A stretch of 64,000 nt of DNA from Actinomyces dentalis DSM 19115 (GCF_000429225.1 NZ_AUBL01000003.1:78163-142162); one strand, 5' to 3'; counted from the first letter of the stretch, positions 37,167 to 45,490 are shown. Notes: generated by a model from the sequence alone, not told the origin. Numbers and translations are program-made.

Positions 37167-37835
37167 TCACACGGCGATGCGGTGACCGTCGTCGACGGCG
37201 AGCAGGAGGCTCGGGGCGTCGACGTCGTCGCCGAGCTTGCGGCGCAGCCAGGTCACGTGCATCTGCAGGGTCTGCTGGGTGCCGGTGGGGTCCTCGCCCC
37301 AGACCTCCTTGAGAATGTCCTCGTTGCGCACCACGGCCCCGGCGCCGCGCACCAGGACGCGCAGCAGCTCGAACTCGCGGGTGGTCAGCTGCAGCTCCCG
37401 CGAGCCGACGAAGGCGCGGTGGGCGGCGACGTCGACGCGGACCTGCCCCGCGGTCAGCTCGTCCTCGGTGGCCTCGCCGGAGGCGCGGCGCACCTGGGCT
37501 CGCACGCGGGCGAGCAGCTCGGCCAGGCGGAAGGGCTTGGTGACGTAATCGTCGGCCCCGGCGTCGAGCCCGACGACGAGGTCCGTGGCCTCGGAGCGGG
37601 CGGTGAGCATGAGGATCGGGGTGGTCAGGCCCCGGGAGCGCACCTGACGGGCGACGTCGAGGCCGTCCATGTCGGGCAGGCCGAGGTCCAGCACGATGAT
37701 GTCGGCGCCGGCGACCTCCTCCAGGGCCCCCTTGCCGGTCCCGTGGACGCGGACCGCGTAGCCTTCGCGGCCGAAAGCGCGGGCGAGGGGCTCGGAAATG
37801 GCGGGGTCGTCCTCGACGAGAAGCACAGTGGTCAT
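37167..37835 (-). CDS. OmpR/PhoB-type response regulator
   Basis: This 222-residue protein has a receiver domain with acidic pocket E8-D9-D10 and phosphoacceptor Asp50 (VLDLGLPD), the conserved Thr in MLTARS, and Lys in YVTKPF. A winged-helix DNA-binding domain follows from about residue 128, with LTTREFELLRVL and MHVTWLRRKLG. The ATG at 37835 fits a leaderless start. It pairs with the kinase gene downstream. Confidence 0.93.
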   Translation of the reverse strand: MTTVLLVEDDPAISEPLARAFGREGYAVRVHGTGKGALEEVAGADIIVLDLGLPDMDGLDVARQVRSRGLTTPILMLTARSEATDLVVGLDAGADDYVTKPFRLAELLARVRAQVRRASGEATEDELTAGQVRVDVAAHRAFVGSRELQLTTREFELLRVLVRGAGAVVRNEDILKEVWGEDPTGTQQTLQMHVTWLRRKLGDDVDAPSLLLAVDDGHRIAV

Positions 37836-37848
37836 ACGGGGGATCGTA
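37833..37848 (-). promoter_or_regulatory. -10 hexamer TACGAT, leaderless start
   Basis: TACGAT on the minus strand (37843-37848) ends seven bases before the ATG at 37835. Confidence 0.5.
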
Positions 37849-37913
37849 GGCGACGGCGGGGAGATCCGCCATCAGCCCGCAGGAGGATATGTGACTCCGG
37901 TCTCCCGGATCCG

Positions 37914-39050
37914 TCAGGCCCGCTCGAGGGACCAGGGGACGATATTGCCCAGCCCCTTGGCGACGACCTCGTGGCAGGCGCGCACCCGGTAGCGCTCGGC
38001 GTCGGGCCCGCGCATGAGCGCCTGGGCGGTGGCCTCGTCCATGCGGATGCCGCCCGGCTCGGCCGTGCCCACCAGCCGGGAGGCGAGATTGACCGGCGGT
38101 CCGAACACGTCGCCGGAGCGCGAGACGACCCGCCCCTGGACGAGGCTGGCGCGCACGAGCAGCATGTCGGGGCCCGCCTGGAGCTCGGCGACCATGGCGG
38201 TGACGACGTCGGCCGCCGTGCTCAGGTCGTCGGCGATGTACATGACGGCGTCGCCGATGGTCTTGACCACGCGGGCGCCCCGTGAGGTGACGACGTTACG
38301 GGCCGTGGTCTCGAAGTCGTCGAGCATGGTCGACAGCTCCATGCGCCCCATGGTCTGGGCGCGCTGGGTGAAGGAGACGATGTCGACGAAGCCCAGGCAG
38401 CGGCTGAGCGGGAACAGGTCGGGGCCGGCCTCCTCGCGGCCCCGCTTGGCGACCTCCGACTCGGTGCGCCCCAGGAGGGCGGCCAGGTGGCGGCGCCACA
38501 CGTAGGACAGCTGGCGCTCCAGGGAGGAGACCATCTCGTCGATGTGGTCGAGGGCCACGAGGCGGGCCGAGGTGTCGTCGAGGTTGAAGCGGTCGGAGAT
38601 GTCGGCGACGAGCGTCTCGAACTGCCACAGCACGAGGCGGTCCATCGTGTAGGACTGGGCCCGCAGCAGCTCCAGGACGCTGCTGGCGGCCAGTCCGCCG
38701 CCGGGGGCCGACGGCGAGGGCGCGCCGTCGTCGTGCTCGTCGATGAGGTCGGCGACGCCGCACAGGGCCTCGACGTCGCGCTCGGTGAAGCGCACCGCGT
38801 CGGGGTCGACGTCGGCGAAGCCCATGGCCTGCCAGAAGCGCTGCGCCAGGTCCAGGCCGGTGCCCGCGCGCCGGGCGAGCCGGCGCAGGTCGAACGCGGG
38901 TTCGCCGCCGAGGAGCAGCCGCTCGTGGGCGGTCAGGGTCGCCCAGGGATCGGACCGCCGGGACACCGCATCATCTGACGCGGCCTTCCGCTGCGACTCC
39001 TGGAGGATCCCCGCCCCCGTGCTCTCGACTGACTCGGACTGCTTGCTCAC
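37914..39050 (-). CDS. Class III adenylate/guanylate cyclase
   Basis: This 378-residue soluble protein carries a cyclase catalytic domain at about 210-375. Both metal-binding Asp residues are present (FVDIVSFT and IGDAVMY), as is the transition-state N-x3-R in PPVNLASRL. The N-terminal 200 residues are helical and match no sensor domain I know; they contain a MerR-like LARRAGTGLDLAQRFW stretch, as in the Rv-type actinobacterial cyclases. It probably makes cAMP. The GTG at 39050 fits a leaderless start. Confidence 0.85.
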   Translation of the reverse strand: MSKQSESVESTGAGILQESQRKAASDDAVSRRSDPWATLTAHERLLLGGEPAFDLRRLARRAGTGLDLAQRFWQAMGFADVDPDAVRFTERDVEALCGVADLIDEHDDGAPSPSAPGGGLAASSVLELLRAQSYTMDRLVLWQFETLVADISDRFNLDDTSARLVALDHIDEMVSSLERQLSYVWRRHLAALLGRTESEVAKRGREEAGPDLFPLSRCLGFVDIVSFTQRAQTMGRMELSTMLDDFETTARNVVTSRGARVVKTIGDAVMYIADDLSTAADVVTAMVAELQAGPDMLLVRASLVQGRVVSRSGDVFGPPVNLASRLVGTAEPGGIRMDEATAQALMRGPDAERYRVRACHEVVAKGLGNIVPWSLERA

Positions 39051-39062
39051 CGCGTCAGAGTA
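39048..39062 (-). promoter_or_regulatory. -10 hexamer TACTCT, leaderless start
   Basis: TACTCT on the minus strand (39057-39062) ends six bases before the GTG at 39050. Confidence 0.5.
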
Positions 39063-39083
39063 GCGCAGGTCACACGCTGGTGT

Positions 39084-40160
39084 TCAATCGACGGCGCCGT
39101 CTGTTCGCACATGGCTCACGTCGCCGGCGTCCACGGTGCGCATCGTCCCGTCCGCGCCGCGCAGCACGAGGCCCGGCGCGATATCGACGGCGGTGCCGCG
39201 CAGCACGCCGCCGGGGGCGTCGACCCGGACCCGCCGGCCCAGGGTCGTGCAGGCCCGGCGCAGCGCGGCGCCGAGCGCGCCGTCCCCGGCATCGGGGTCC
39301 CCCTCCCCGGCCTCCCAGGCGGTCACGAGCTCGTCCAGGCGCGCGGACAGCAGTTCCAGGAGCGCCCGCGGCTCCACGCGCGCCCCGGCCAGGCGCAGCG
39401 AGGTCGCCCAGGGCACGGGCAGCTCCGACTCCGACTGCCCCGTGTTGACGCCTATGCCCAGTACGACGGCGCAGGCGGCGCCCCTGTCCGCACCGGCCGC
39501 CACGGCGCCCGAGGCATCCGCTGTGCCAGTCGTGCCCGCCGAGGTCCTCGCACCGATCCCCCCGGCGGTCGGAATGAGCTCGGCCAGAACTCCGGCGACC
39601 TTGCGGGCGCGCCCCCACCCGGGGATCTCGGCGGGAACCGGGACGGCTGCGGCTCCCGCCCCGCCCCCGGTTCCCGCCCCGGTTGAGGCCCCGGCTGCGA
39701 TCCCCTCCCCGGCCCGCTCGTTCGGCACGAGGACGACGTCGTTGGGCCACTTGGTCCGGGCCCGCCACGGCGCCCGCGCCGAGATGAGGATCGCGTCCAC
39801 GACGTCGCGGGCGGCCAGACCGGCCAGGAGCGGGAGCCAGGCCAGGGCCGCGGCGGGCACGAGGGGGCGCAGAACGAAGGAGACCGTCAGGGCGGAGCCC
39901 GGGGGCGTGATCCAGCGGCGCCCGGCGCGCCCGCGCCCGGCGTCCTGGCGGCGGGCCCACAGGGCGGAGATGTGGGGCCAGGCCGCGGCGGCGCGCAGAT
40001 CGAGGCGGCCGTCAACACCGGTCAGGGCCGAGCGCAGGTCGTCATTGGTCGACCCCGTCCGATCCACGACGACCAGGCGCGCGAGCCCGGGCACCCCCGT
40101 CAGCTCCTCGCGCGTCCCGCTCATGCCTTCGCCGTCATCCTTCTCGCGCATTTCGCCCAT
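39084..40160 (-). CDS. birA: Biotin-[acetyl-CoA carboxylase] ligase BirA
   Basis: This 358-residue group I biotin protein ligase lacks the N-terminal DNA-binding domain. Visible motifs are GSTNDDLRSA, the biotinyl-AMP loop DAGRGRAGRRW, and TKWPNDVVLVP. It is longer than the usual 260-280 residues because of Ala/Gly/Thr-rich insertions (about residues 152-180 and 203-225) between conserved blocks. The ATG at 40160 fits a leaderless start. It joins biotin to acyl-CoA carboxylase carrier domains. Confidence 0.9.
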   Translation of the reverse strand: MGEMREKDDGEGMSGTREELTGVPGLARLVVVDRTGSTNDDLRSALTGVDGRLDLRAAAAWPHISALWARRQDAGRGRAGRRWITPPGSALTVSFVLRPLVPAAALAWLPLLAGLAARDVVDAILISARAPWRARTKWPNDVVLVPNERAGEGIAAGASTGAGTGGGAGAAAVPVPAEIPGWGRARKVAGVLAELIPTAGGIGARTSAGTTGTADASGAVAAGADRGAACAVVLGIGVNTGQSESELPVPWATSLRLAGARVEPRALLELLSARLDELVTAWEAGEGDPDAGDGALGAALRRACTTLGRRVRVDAPGGVLRGTAVDIAPGLVLRGADGTMRTVDAGDVSHVRTDGAVD

Positions 40161-40172
40161 GAACTCAGCCTA
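40158..40172 (-). promoter_or_regulatory. -10 hexamer TAGGCT, leaderless birA start
   Basis: TAGGCT on the minus strand (40167-40172) ends six bases before the ATG at 40160. Confidence 0.5.
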
Positions 40173-40197
40173 GCGGGCTGTCGCCGCTGATTGTACG

Positions 40198-40788
40198 GGT
40201 TCATTGAGCCTTTCTCACCGGGAGCGGCGTCCCAGAGGCCGGGGTCGGTGCGGTGGGGGCGGTTTTTCGCAGGGTTCGTGCGGGGCTCGGGCTCCCGGCG
40301 GGGGCCGGGGCGGAGGGCCGCTGCCGGGCGGGCCGGGATCTCCCCGGGCCGGTTGCGGGGGTGCCGCGCCGACGCTGCGGCCAGCCGGCCCGAACCGGTC
40401 TTCCCGGCCCGTGCGGCGCTGTTGCACATTGGAGAGGGTCGCCCCCGAGGGTCGACTCCGAGTCTTCCGCATGATTCCGAGGTTTTCCTAGAATGTTGGT
40501 TTTCAGTGGACAGGCTCCCATGTGCAGAGAGGGCCCCTCTGCACATGGGAGGATCTCAACGGCGTTGAGCGCCGGGGAGTTTCCGCGTGATTCCGCCGAT
40601 CCGTCGCCGACCGGTCCCGGTCGAATGCGCAGCACCGCCCCCGCCCGCCCGATGCCGCGCATCCGAACCCGGCGGCCCCGCCCCGACACCGCGGACCCGC
40701 ACCCGCCGCGCACCCGCCCTCCTGCACCATCGCACCGCTCTCGGCCGATCCCGGGATCCCTCCGGCGAGAAAGACTCGGTGATCCGGG
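40198..40788. mobile_element. Possible non-autonomous (MITE-like) element, about 590 bases
   Basis: The two ends are imperfect inverted repeats of about 28 bases: GGTTCATTGAGCCTTTCTC at the left, and at the right, on the minus strand, GGATCACCGAGTCTTTCTC. The interior has no convincing gene. It holds a direct repeat (40460-40479 and 40577-40595) flanking a strong hairpin at 40515-40551. A similar single end lies at 62505-62558. No clear target-site duplication is seen. Confidence 0.4.
40515..40551. repeat. Long hairpin inside the MITE-like region
   Basis: Two perfect 15-base arms (CTCCCATGTGCAGAG at 40515-40529 and its complement at 40537-40551) enclose a 7-base loop AGGGCCC that is itself partly self-complementary. 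There is no U-tract, and no gene ends nearby. Confidence 0.7.
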
Positions 40789-40845
40789 GAGGGCGCGTCG
40801 GAGCATCCGGTGGGCAGCAGCCGGATTCACGAGCACGTCACTTAA

Positions 40846-42508
40846 CCTCGGTTTTTCATCGTGGGGTGCCGGGGGGTGGGGGTGAGGGTGCTCCTTCTCC
40901 TGGGATAATGCGGGTTGTCGATGTCCGTGCATGTCCAGGGGAGGGGCACCCTCGTGGTGAATGGTACCGGGTTGTACCCGCAGGCGGGCGCGGAGGCGGG
41001 GGAGGTTCCGGCGGTGGGGCCGGCGGGGGCGAGGCTGCTGACCGGGACGGTGCGGGCCGTGGGCCTGGACACCGCGCTGTCGGGGGCCCTGGAGTCCTGG
41101 CGCAGGCCCCTGGCGGTGCACGACCCGGGCAAGATCGTGGCGGATCTGGCGCTGTGCGCGGCCCTGGGCGGCGATCACCTGTCGGACCTGGCCGTGCTGC
41201 GCAGCCAGGGGGAGCTCTTCGGCCCGGTCGCCTCCGACCCCACGGTCTGCCGGTTGATGAAGACCCTGGCCGGGGACGTGGAGGCGGTCGAGGCCGCCGT
41301 CGAGGCGGCCCGGGGGGAGGTGCGGCGCAGGGTGTGGTCCCTGGCCGGGGAGCACTCGCCGGCGGCCGGGATCAGCGCCGCGTCCCCGCTGGTGATCGAC
41401 GTGGACGCCACCCTGGTGGAGGTCCACTCGGCCAAGGAGGGGGCGGCGCCGACCTTCAAGGGCGGGTTCGGCTACCACCCCCTGACCGCCTGGTTCGACC
41501 ACGGGGCCGACGGGGCCGGGGAGTGCGCGGCGATCATGCTGCGGCCGGGAAACGCGGGGGCGAACACCGCCGCCGACCACATCGAGGTGATCTCGCGGGC
41601 CCTGGCCCAGGCCGGACTGGGATCCAGACCCGGCAGAAAGGTCCTGGTGCGCACCGGGCGGGGCCGGGGGCACGAAGGAGACCGTGGGGTTCCTCGCCCG
41701 CCGCAGGGTGTCCTACTCGGTGGGGTTCAAGCTCCCCGACCGCACGCCGCAGATCTACGCGAAGATCCCCGCCGAGGCGTGGGCGCCCGCGTACAACGCC
41801 GACGGCGACCCCAGGGAGGGCGCCGACGTCGCCGAGATCACCGACCTGCTGGACCTGACCGGATGGCCGAGCGGCATGCGGGTCATCATGCGCCGCGAAA
41901 AACCCCACCCCGGCGCGCGGCTGCGCTTCGACGACGTGGGCGGATACCGGCTCACCGCCCTGGCCACCAACACGCGCACCGGGCAGCTCCCAGGCCTCGA
42001 AGTCCGCCACCGGCTGCGGGCCAGGTGCGAGGACCGCATCCGCTGCGCCAAGGACACCGGCCTCGACCGCCTCCCCCTGCAGGGCTTCGCGCCCAACCGC
42101 ATCTGGTGCCAGGTCGCGGCCCTGGCCCACGACATCCTCGCCTGGTCCCAGATGCTCGCCCTGACCGGCCACCGCGCCCGCAAGTGGGAGCCCAGGACGA
42201 TCCGCGCCCGGCTGATGCACATCCCCGCCACCATCGCCCGCCACGCCCGCCGCGTCGTCCTGCGCTACAGGGCCGACCACCCCTGGACCCATCTCCTCCT
42301 CCAGGGCATCGGCCGCCTCCAGACCCTGCCCGCACCCTGACGAGCGGCCCCGCCCCTGAGGACGCCCCCTGACCCCGGGACACCCCGACACCGACCACCG
42401 CGCCCCACCACGCGCGGCGAACCACCGCACCCCCATGCCACAATCAACCCCGCAGCACCGGCAACGACGCCGCCCAACCCCACCCAACCAGACGATGAAA
42501 GATCGAGG
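40846..42508 (+). mobile_element. IS1380-family insertion sequence, inactive
   Basis: The element is 1663 bases with terminal inverted repeats: CCTCGGTTTTTCATCGT at the left end and, on the minus strand, CCTCGATCTTTCATCGT at the right. The flanking four bases are TTAA on the left and CTAA on the right, which fits a target duplication with one later change. It encodes one transposase, now frameshifted. It sits inside a 20-base repeat (see 42517-42585). Confidence 0.8.
40921..42340 (+). pseudogene. IS1380-family transposase, frameshifted
   Basis: The two frames together would make about 472 residues, normal for IS1380. The first frame runs to about 41655 and includes the first catalytic Asp region (VIDVDATLVEVHSAKEG). 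The second frame resumes by 41684 and continues to the stop at 42340. The break is at 41656-41660: family sequences have RTDGAGGTKE, whereas here GGGC stands where a GAC codon is expected. This adds one base and also destroys the second catalytic Asp. The transposase is therefore inactive unless rescued in trans. Confidence 0.82.
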
Positions 42509-42516
42509 CTAACCGC

Positions 42517-42585
42517 CGAGCACGTCACTTGACCCGCGAGCACGTACCTCTAGCAGACGTGCTCGCGGGTTAAGTGACGTGCTCG
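42517..42585. repeat. Large dyad made of 20-base GAGCACGTCACTT units
   Basis: Arms of 29 bases (42517-42545 and 42557-42585) match with one mismatch around an 11-base loop. Each arm contains GAGCACGTCACTT followed by R-ACCCGC and then GAGCACGT. A further copy, GAGCACGTCACTTAA at 40831-40845, is separated from the rest by the IS1380 element, so at least three direct units preceded the insertion. Confidence 0.75.
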
Positions 42586-42781
42586 CGGATCACCCGGCGA
42601 TCTCGCGGGTCGGGCGGCGCCCCGACGCCGAGGTCCCCGCGGGAATTGCCACCACGCTAAGAGACGCACCCCGGCAGAGGGGTCGGAATCGGTGCGATGG
42701 CGCGGGCGGACGGGTGCGGGGGCGATGCGCGCGAGGCCGGGCGGATGCGCACCGCCCGGCGCGCTGGCGCGCGAGGCCGAT

Positions 42782-42796
42782 TAGGGTGACGGCGTG
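42782..42796 (+). promoter_or_regulatory. -10 hexamer TAGGGT, leaderless maf start
   Basis: TAGGGT at 42782-42787 lies six bases before the GTG at 42794. The preceding stretch 42586-42781 shows no gene. Its part at 42661-42720, read on the minus strand, resembles the right end of the element at 40198-40788. Confidence 0.5.
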
Positions 42797-43603
42797 CTCA
42801 TCCTCGCCTCCCAGTCCTCTGGTCGTCTGGCCACCCTGCGCGCCGCCGGCGTCGAGCCGGTCGTGCGCGTCTCTGACGTCGACGAGTCCGCCGTCCTGGC
42901 CGCGCTCGCCCGCGAGCGCCGCGCCGCCGGGGCCCCGGGCCCCTCCGGCGCGCAGCAGGTCCAGGCCCTGGCCCGGGCCAAGGCCCTGGCGGTAGCCAGC
43001 ACTTTCAAAGCGGACCCGCCGGGTCCTGGTCCCGTTGAAGCGGGCGCCCCGAAGGCCGGGCCCGCCGGAGCGGGCGCCCCGGGAACCGACCCGCTCGAAG
43101 CCGGTTCCCGGGGAGTCGGCCGCCCGGGACCTGGCGGGCGGGACGCGGGCGCCATGGGCGCCGGAGTCTTCGTCGTCGGCTGCGACTCGATGCTGGAGAT
43201 CGACGGACGGATCGTCGGCAAGCCCGGCGACCCGGAGACGGCCGTGGAGCGGTGGCGCTCCATGCGGGGCGCCACCGGAACCCTGCACACGGGTCACACG
43301 CTGGTGCGCCTGCCCGACGGCGCCACCGCCGAGGGCGTGTCCTCGACGGTCGTTCACTTCGCCCGCCCCTCGGACGCGGAGATCGAGGCCTACGTCGCCA
43401 CTGGGGAGCCGCTGTGGTGCGCGGGGGCCTTCACCATCGACGGCCTGGGCGGCGCCTTCATCGAGGGCGTCGAAGGGGACCCGCACGGCGTCGTCGGGCT
43501 CTCGCTGCCGCTGCTGCGGCGCCTGGTGATCGAGCTGGGCGGGTCCTGGACGGATCTGTGGGCGCAGGGGCGGGGCCGGACGGAGACGGAGTCGGATCGC
43601 TGA
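42794..43603 (+). CDS. Maf-family nucleoside triphosphate pyrophosphatase
   Basis: This 269-residue Maf protein hydrolyses non-canonical or methylated nucleotides. The N-terminal LASQSSGRLATLRAAG and VSDVDES, the central VVGCDSMLEIDGRI, and the C-terminal TIDGLGGAFIEGVEGD are family motifs. A Pro/Gly/Ala-rich insertion of about 50 residues (about 70-120) splits the conserved core and accounts for the length beyond the usual 190-215. The insertion keeps the frame and codon bias, so the protein is probably functional with a surface loop. Confidence 0.88.
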   Translation: MLILASQSSGRLATLRAAGVEPVVRVSDVDESAVLAALARERRAAGAPGPSGAQQVQALARAKALAVASTFKADPPGPGPVEAGAPKAGPAGAGAPGTDPLEAGSRGVGRPGPGGRDAGAMGAGVFVVGCDSMLEIDGRIVGKPGDPETAVERWRSMRGATGTLHTGHTLVRLPDGATAEGVSSTVVHFARPSDAEIEAYVATGEPLWCAGAFTIDGLGGAFIEGVEGDPHGVVGLSLPLLRRLVIELGGSWTDLWAQGRGRTETESDR

Positions 43604-43656
43604 GATCGGCCGCCCCGCGGCGCGCGGCGGTGCGGTGCGGCCGACCCGGCGCGGGT

Positions 43657-44538
43657 TCAGGCCCCGTCGGCATCCCCGGCGCCGCCGTCCGCGGGCGGCG
43701 CGACCCGGCGCAGCGCAGTCCCCCGCCGATCGGCCAGGTCCCCCCGCCCCGTCACCACCACCATCGCCGGCCCGCCCGCGAGCGGCACCGCCACGGGGGC
43801 GGTGAAGCGCAGATCGACTCCGCGGGCCCGCAGGGGCACGACGGCGAGGCTGAGGGCCGCCAGCAGCAGCCCGTGGGCGACGGCCTCGTCCCCGCCGACC
43901 GCCAGGCCCGCCGCCCGGGCCGCGCCCGGGCGCAGGTGGATGTCGTTGGGGTCTGCGCCGGCGCGCGCCCACGCGGACAGGTCGGCGGCGTCGATCCTCA
44001 GACGCGCCAGGGCGTCGGCGGTCGCACTCGCGTCGGGAACCCGGAGCCCGTCCTTCCCGGCCCGGCCCTCGCCGCCCCCAACCTGGACCCCGCCGCACGA
44101 CCGGCCCGCCGACGGCTCCAACCGAGCCCCATCGCCCCCGGCCCGGGCCCGGGGGTCGCCGCCGGCGCGCTCGAGGCAGCGGGCCAGCCAGTGCGTCACC
44201 TCCCACCGGCCCACATGGACGACGACGGCGGTCAGCTCCCAGCCGGCCCGCACCGCGCACCGGGGGGCGGGCGGCACCGCGCCGTCCGGCCGCCGTCGGA
44301 TCCGGCAGCGGCGGTGGACCAGGCCGTTCCGGTCGCCAGCCGGAACGGAGGAGCGCGCACGGACCAGGCCGAGCGCGGCGGGCAGGACCGCCTCCACGCC
44401 GGAGCGCGCGCACCGCTGCGGATCCGCGCACCGGGCGTCGCGGGCCAGGATCCGGGCGACGACCCGAGTCATGCCCGCACGATCCGGAACGCGACGAAGC
44501 CCCGCCGATGCGAGTTCGACGGGGCCGGGCGCGCTCAT
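43657..44538 (-). CDS. MaoC/hot-dog dehydratase-like protein (HadA/B region)
   Basis: This 293-residue protein has a C-terminal hot-dog hydratase motif: WARAGADPNDIHLRPGAARA, with the D-x4-H catalytic pair, then VAHGLLLAALSLAV. The N-terminal half is Arg-rich and divergent and may be a degenerate second hot-dog domain. Position supports the call: the order tRNA-Thr, tRNA-Met, rpmG, MaoC resembles the mycobacterial thrT-metT-rpmG2-hadA block. HadAB dehydrates beta-hydroxyacyl-ACP; whether this divergent protein keeps that role is unclear. The start ATG at 44538 lacks a strong ribosome-binding site. Confidence 0.65.
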   Translation of the reverse strand: MSAPGPVELASAGLRRVPDRAGMTRVVARILARDARCADPQRCARSGVEAVLPAALGLVRARSSVPAGDRNGLVHRRCRIRRRPDGAVPPAPRCAVRAGWELTAVVVHVGRWEVTHWLARCLERAGGDPRARAGGDGARLEPSAGRSCGGVQVGGGEGRAGKDGLRVPDASATADALARLRIDAADLSAWARAGADPNDIHLRPGAARAAGLAVGGDEAVAHGLLLAALSLAVVPLRARGVDLRFTAPVAVPLAGGPAMVVVTGRGDLADRRGTALRRVAPPADGGAGDADGA

Positions 44539-44572
44539 GGACCGCAGGCCCGTGGGCCGCGGCGGAAGGGGA

Positions 44573-44743
44573 TCAGCGGGTCTCGCGGTGCTCGGTGTGC
44601 TTGCCGCAGCGGGAGCAGTACTTCCTGAGCGTGAGCCGATCGGGGGTGTTCCGACGGTTCTTCTTGGTGATGTAGTTGCGCTCCTTGCACTCCGAGCAAG
44701 CCAGAGTGATCTTGGGGCGAACGTCGCTGGACTTGCTAGCCAC
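44573..44743 (-). CDS. rpmG: Ribosomal protein L33 (zinc-binding form)
   Basis: This 56-residue protein starts [16 protein letters not shown]. Two Cys pairs (CSEC and CSRC) make it the zinc-binding C+ form of L33. The core [16 protein letters not shown] is diagnostic. The GTG start at 44743 has AGAGGAGA upstream. It lies between the tRNA genes and the MaoC-like gene on the same strand. Confidence 0.95.
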   Translation of the reverse strand: MASKSSDVRPKITLACSECKERNYITKKNRRNTPDRLTLRKYCSRCGKHTEHRETR

Positions 44744-44798
44744 GGTTCTCTCCTCTGATTGACCCTCGAGCCGGTGGGCGCCTTGCTCGAACCTTGCG

Positions 44799-44872
44799 TA
44801 GCGGGGGAGGGACTCGAACCCTCGACCTCACGATTATGAGTCGTGCGCTCTAACCAGCTGAGCTACCTCGCC
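44799..44872 (-). tRNA. tRNA-Met (CAT)
   Basis: This 74-base cloverleaf has anticodon loop CTCATAA (CAT) and T arm GAGGG-TTCGAGT-CCCTC. The acceptor stem GGCGAGG/CCCCGCT contains an A-C mismatch at pair 5-68, where related genes have G-C. CCA is not encoded. It is elongator-type by its 5' GGC start. Confidence 0.93.
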
Positions 44873-44913
44873 GTATCAACACAGACGGGGGCCGTAGGCC
44901 CCCGCTGCATCGG

Positions 44914-44986
44914 AGCCCCGAAAGGGAATCGAACCCTTGACCTTCTCCTTACCATGGAGACGCTCTGCCGACTGAGCTATCGGGGC
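44914..44986 (-). tRNA. tRNA-Thr (GGT)
   Basis: This 73-base cloverleaf has acceptor GCCCCGA/TCGGGGC, anticodon stem TCTCC/GGAGA with loop ATGGTAA (anticodon GGT), and T loop TTCGATT. CCA is not encoded. Confidence 0.96.
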
Positions 44987-45113
44987 GACGAGCGGAACTC
45001 TAGGCGGACGGGAATCGCTACTGCAACTCCGGCCCCCGTGTCCTCGCTCACCACGGGGTGTTCCCCGGGGGGAACGGTTCTGACCACCCGGCCCGAGGAC
45101 CCGATGACCATAG

Positions 45114-45196
45114 TGGCGGGTGAGGGATTCGAACCCCCGTAGCATTACAGCGGCTGATTTACAGTCAGCTCCCATTGGCCGCTCGGGCAACCCGCC
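45114..45196 (-). tRNA. tRNA-Tyr (GTA)
   Basis: This 83-base tRNA with a long variable arm has acceptor GGCGGGT/ACCCGCC and anticodon GTA in the loop CTGTAAA. It is the first gene of the tRNA-Tyr, tRNA-Thr, tRNA-Met, rpmG run on the minus strand. Confidence 0.96.
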
Positions 45197-45471
45197 TCGC
45201 TTCGCGCTCCGGCTCGCAGCCGTCGCTGGACGCCGTGGAAGAATAGCAAGTCGACGCCCCGGGACGCCAACCCGGGCGGTAGGACCCTGCTCACAGGGCG
45301 CCGCCCGAGGGGTTCGGCTCGCGGGGCGGCCGCCCCGGTGCTCGCCGGGCAGGTCGACGAGGTGCTCACCGAGGGCAGCCCCCGGGCCGCCTACGGGACC
45401 CGGGTCCGCGTGGTCTCCGCGGTCGACGACGGCGCGCCCACACGCACCTGCGCACCCTCCCTCAGGGTACT
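45197..45471. other. Intergenic region with a possible coding remnant
   Basis: Most of this gap is featureless. From 45339 to about 45475 one plus-strand frame (VLAGQVDEVLTEGSPRAAYG...) has strong GC bias at third codon positions and ends in TGA at 45473. It may be the tail of a decayed gene; I do not recognise it. Confidence 0.25.
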
Positions 45472-45490
45472 GTGATATCACGCATATAAC
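45472..45490 (+). promoter_or_regulatory. Promoter with palindromic operator for the binding-protein gene
   Basis: TATAAC at 45485-45490 is a good -10 box. A perfect 10-base palindrome, GTGATATCAC (45472-45481), occupies the spacer just upstream. An iron- or metal-dependent repressor site is plausible but not established. Confidence 0.45.

Noticed and set aside
40191..40568. Open frame of about 125 codons between birA and the IS element
   Set aside because: It covers the hairpin and one end of the MITE-like region, has no ribosome-binding site and reads as Arg/Gly/Pro low complexity.
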